NCBI GenBank assembly: GCA_027489965.1
Contig: JAIXZA010000145.1
Coordinates: 1-44,208, forward strand
Reading direction: 5' to 3'
From: Verrucomicrobiaceae bacterium
Lineage (GTDB): Bacteria > Verrucomicrobiota > Verrucomicrobiia > Verrucomicrobiales > Verrucomicrobiaceae
DNA: 44,208 nt
Positions 42,054 through 44,208 of the stretch are shown here, piece by piece. The first letter of the stretch is position 1, and every line of letters starts with the position of its first letter. The notes below the pieces were generated by a model that saw only the letters and a list, made by a program, of their open reading frames with translations, had not been told where the DNA came from and did not search any database. The translations under genes were made by a program, and so were the position numbers.

Positions 42054-42950
42054 TTAAATGAGGCTATCGAGATATTGCTTGGCGCGAATAATCTCTGCGG
42101 TGGTTTCTGCGGCTGTTGGGAGAATAGGGATGCCGCGTGGGGTGGGATGCATGAAGATTTCCGTCGGACCTGTAAAATTGATTTCTTTAAGAGCTGAAAG
42201 CAATGGCTTCCAATCCAGCTTACCACGCCCCGGCATTTGTTGAAGTTCTTCTTCTTTGGGCATCGCTTTCATGCAGCCCAGACCGTGCTCCCAAGCATAG
42301 AACAAGGTCATTTTGGCATCCATGTGCTTGATCAAATCGACCAGCAAGGCGCTTTCTTGCGGAAGATGATAAGGGGCAAGTGCTATTCCGATTCCTGGAA
42401 TGGCGCGGATATCGTCAGCCAGCCAGCGCAGAGAGTCTGGGGTATCGATAAGGTTATTGATATGATTTTCAATGGCGATGACGATGCCATTCTCCGCAGC
42501 TAGTGCGGCATGAGGCTTCATCTTTTCCACGAATTGCTTCACGTTGCTTTTGAGTTGATCTGAAGAGATATCTTTCCAATCGCCAGCGCCGCCAGTGACG
42601 ATAAAATTTCCGCCAAGTTGCTTCACCACTTTGATTTCATCCGTCAGCTTAAAGGGACCGAGATCGTAACGCGTGGAGCCACCGAAACTGATGTCATGCG
42701 ACTTGAGCATGGCCGCAAATTTCTCAACCCCTATTTGATCCAACTCCTCACGCTGAGTGCCATGCTTCATCGGCCAGAGTTCGATCCCTGCAGCACCCGT
42801 TTTCTTCACTTCAGGTAAAATTTCCGCCAGTGGCAAATTCCCGTACATGGAGGAAGCCAACATGTAGTTGAGCTTCCAGGCTTTCTCACTAGCTAATGCC
42901 GGCGCAGCGGCGAGAGCAGACAAGGTTTGGATGAAGTGACGGCGATTCAT
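42054..42950 (-). CDS. Exported sugar-phosphate isomerase/epimerase-like protein
   Basis: A 298-residue TIM-barrel protein of the xylose isomerase-like family (AP endonuclease 2 superfamily). It has a twin-arginine type start, MNRRHFIQTLSALAAAPALA, so it is probably exported folded. Core blocks are GAAGIELWPMKHGTQ, NFIVTGGAGDWKDIS, IVIAIENHINNLIDTPDSLR, GIALAPYHLPQ and PTEIFMHPTPRG; the Glu, His and Asp residues in the last three suit a metal site. Exported members are common in PVC genomes and have no settled substrate. It is the first gene of the four-gene oxidative operon. Confidence 0.9.
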   Translation of the reverse strand: MNRRHFIQTLSALAAAPALASEKAWKLNYMLASSMYGNLPLAEILPEVKKTGAAGIELWPMKHGTQREELDQIGVEKFAAMLKSHDISFGGSTRYDLGPFKLTDEIKVVKQLGGNFIVTGGAGDWKDISSDQLKSNVKQFVEKMKPHAALAAENGIVIAIENHINNLIDTPDSLRWLADDIRAIPGIGIALAPYHLPQESALLVDLIKHMDAKMTLFYAWEHGLGCMKAMPKEEELQQMPGRGKLDWKPLLSALKEINFTGPTEIFMHPTPRGIPILPTAAETTAEIIRAKQYLDSLI

Positions 42951-43200
42951 AAGACTTCATTAAACGCTGGCTCCCAGCCATCTTCATTCAGCATTTCCTC
43001 TTGCTTCTTCAGGTTTTGCCGCGCGCCTTTTCCTTTGGAATATGGCAGGTGCAATTAACCTCTGATTGCTGCCTTGTGCTCTTCCAGCCGTGAAGGCGGA
43101 AACATGAGCGGGCAATTTATGCAAGTCCTGCTGATTCTTAAATATGAAGGTATCGAATCTACCCAAAAGGAGCATTTCAACGAAATGAATGGCCCACGGT

Positions 43201-44208
43201 TTAAGAACCTAGATTCACCGCATCCACCTTCAAATCACGCATCGAATAGAGCCGCTCATCCCTTGCTAGGCCGCGCATCAGTCGCGCGCCTGTCTTCCTC
43301 TTCTGACCAAAGCGCTCTTTGAGATTCGTGAACACTTCATTGACGAAGTCTTTGCTGCCAATCACTGCGCCATCGGTAAAATACCTCACTCGGCAGCGCA
43401 GATAGGCGCTCCTTGGTAGCCGCCCACCTTCTGCCAGCACTTCTTGAGTTTTTTGCCGCGTGAAGCCTTTTTTCAAAGCTGATCCATCCTCGGCCACACC
43501 GCGTTCCTCGCCACGTCCGTACAACAGTTGTCGATAACACTCCAGCACTTCTGTCGCTGAGCACTGCGGTTTTGTTTCATTCCCCGACCCTGAGTCCGTC
43601 TGAATGATTGCCGCATGTTTGATCCGATCAATCTCTCGCAATCCCTCCACAGCAAGAGCATCACCTCCCATCGCAGCTCCGTATCCGCTCCAGCGGTATT
43701 CCTGCGGATCTTCCACCATGCTTGCGCGGATCGGATTGAGATCAATGTAAGCCGCCATGGCTGCCACGGGTTCACCTGCCGACTGCACCAATACGCTACG
43801 GAAGCGATCCTCCCAGAGTGTGCCTTTGCGCTTATGCCGCTTATTAAACCACTGAGTGAAGCGTTGCTTGAGCGTCTTCATGAAAGAAGACACGTCCCAC
43901 ATGCGACGCAGATAACGCTCGCGGATCTCTTCTTCCCACTGCACCGACTTGATCTTTGCCGCCTGCTCCAGATCGTATTCTAAGTTCGTCGCCGCCAAAT
44001 CGCCCAACGAAGCTTTCACCGTAGCGATAAGTTCCTGATTTGTGGGCATCACCTCCGGTTTCTTCGGTACACCCACTAGAACATGGAAGTGATTGGACAT
44101 CACACAATAAGTCACCACCCGCACCCCGCAGAGCCGCTCATAAACCCGCATCAGCCTCACAAACTCCTCCCGCTCCTCATCCCCGAGAACAAAGTCTCTG
44201 TTCACCAC
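43201..44208 (-). mobile_element. REP-associated tyrosine transposase (RAYT), 5' end cut by the window
   Basis: A Y1 transposase of the IS200/IS605-like superfamily, 335 residues visible; the frame is open to the right edge and the first residues (VVNRDFVLGDEE) look like the interior of a typical start, so about 10-30 residues are probably missing. The HUH motif is in SNHFHVLV (H40, H42) and the catalytic Tyr154 in AAYIDLNPIRASMV, judged by comparison with the Tyr of E. coli TnpA-REP. The middle (LKQRFTQWFNKRHKRKGTLW) and the C-terminal domain (SAYLRCRVRYFTDGAVIGSK) are typical of PVC RAYTs. Such enzymes cut and join single-stranded REP palindromes. The active site looks intact. The 250 bp between it and the isomerase gene hold no clear gene or hairpin pair. 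Confidence 0.9.

Noticed and set aside
42984..43175. Minus-strand 63-residue frame before the isomerase gene
   Set aside because: Basic, low-complexity sequence with no ribosome site or family resemblance; more likely intergenic.
1..44208. CRISPR array
   Set aside because: No regularly spaced direct repeats with unique spacers and no cas genes were seen.

Overview
The window looks like chromosomal DNA of a Verrucomicrobiota bacterium, probably Verrucomicrobiaceae (a Prosthecobacter/Verrucomicrobium-like genome). This is inferred from protein content. It carries the families typical of the Planctomycetes-Verrucomicrobia-Chlamydiae (PVC) group: DUF1552 and DUF1592 proteins, DUF1501, secreted sulfatase, PVC-type membrane-bound dehydrogenases with CxxCH heme sites, and a Tat-exported xylose-isomerase-like protein. 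No tRNA, rRNA or CRISPR array was found.

Layout. 1-5.6 kb is accessory: the tail of a DUF1552 protein, a first VapBC pair, a secreted DUF1592 cytochrome-like protein followed by a twin-hairpin repeat, a second VapBC pair, a DUF6348-like protein and a degenerate stretch with a 42-bp imperfect direct repeat. 5.6-13 kb holds a sulfatase and a complete tripartite RND efflux operon in the order permease, small protein, adaptor, TolC. 13-19 kb has dnaB, a small unknown gene, a MidA/NDUFAF7-type methyltransferase and a large secreted PVC dehydrogenase with one heme site. 19-24.7 kb has a repeat-containing SPFH membrane protein, a zinc-ribbon gene with a strongly structured RNA in front of it, a lipoprotein with a clear terminator, and acetyl-CoA synthetase with a Lys/Ala-rich N-terminal tail. 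24.7-35.3 kb is mostly housekeeping: a TPR protein, proS, an N-terminally extended LptF/LptG permease, a TM2 protein, a GT2 glycosyltransferase, a phosphodiester-glycosidase-like protein, a His-rich lipoprotein and a TRIC channel. 35.3-43 kb has DUF1501, a LysR regulator and a four-gene minus-strand operon (isomerase-like protein, DJ-1/PfpI, pentaheme cytochrome c, PVC dehydrogenase) that looks like an envelope carbohydrate-oxidation module. The right edge is a REP-associated tyrosine transposase (RAYT) cut by the window end.

The most interesting item is the 21,361-21,661 region on the minus strand. It has a consensus-like promoter, a 171-nt multi-hairpin domain closed by a 10-bp helix, and one strand segment that can pair instead with bases lying 5 nt before the zinc-ribbon start codon. 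That is the geometry of a riboswitch or other cis-regulatory RNA; I recognise no known class. Two further themes are (i) twin-hairpin REP-like elements, one inserted in frame inside the efflux permease, together with a RAYT, and (ii) a dispersed intergenic repeat that supplies the start region and part of the signal peptide of two exported proteins (TolC and the pentaheme cytochrome).
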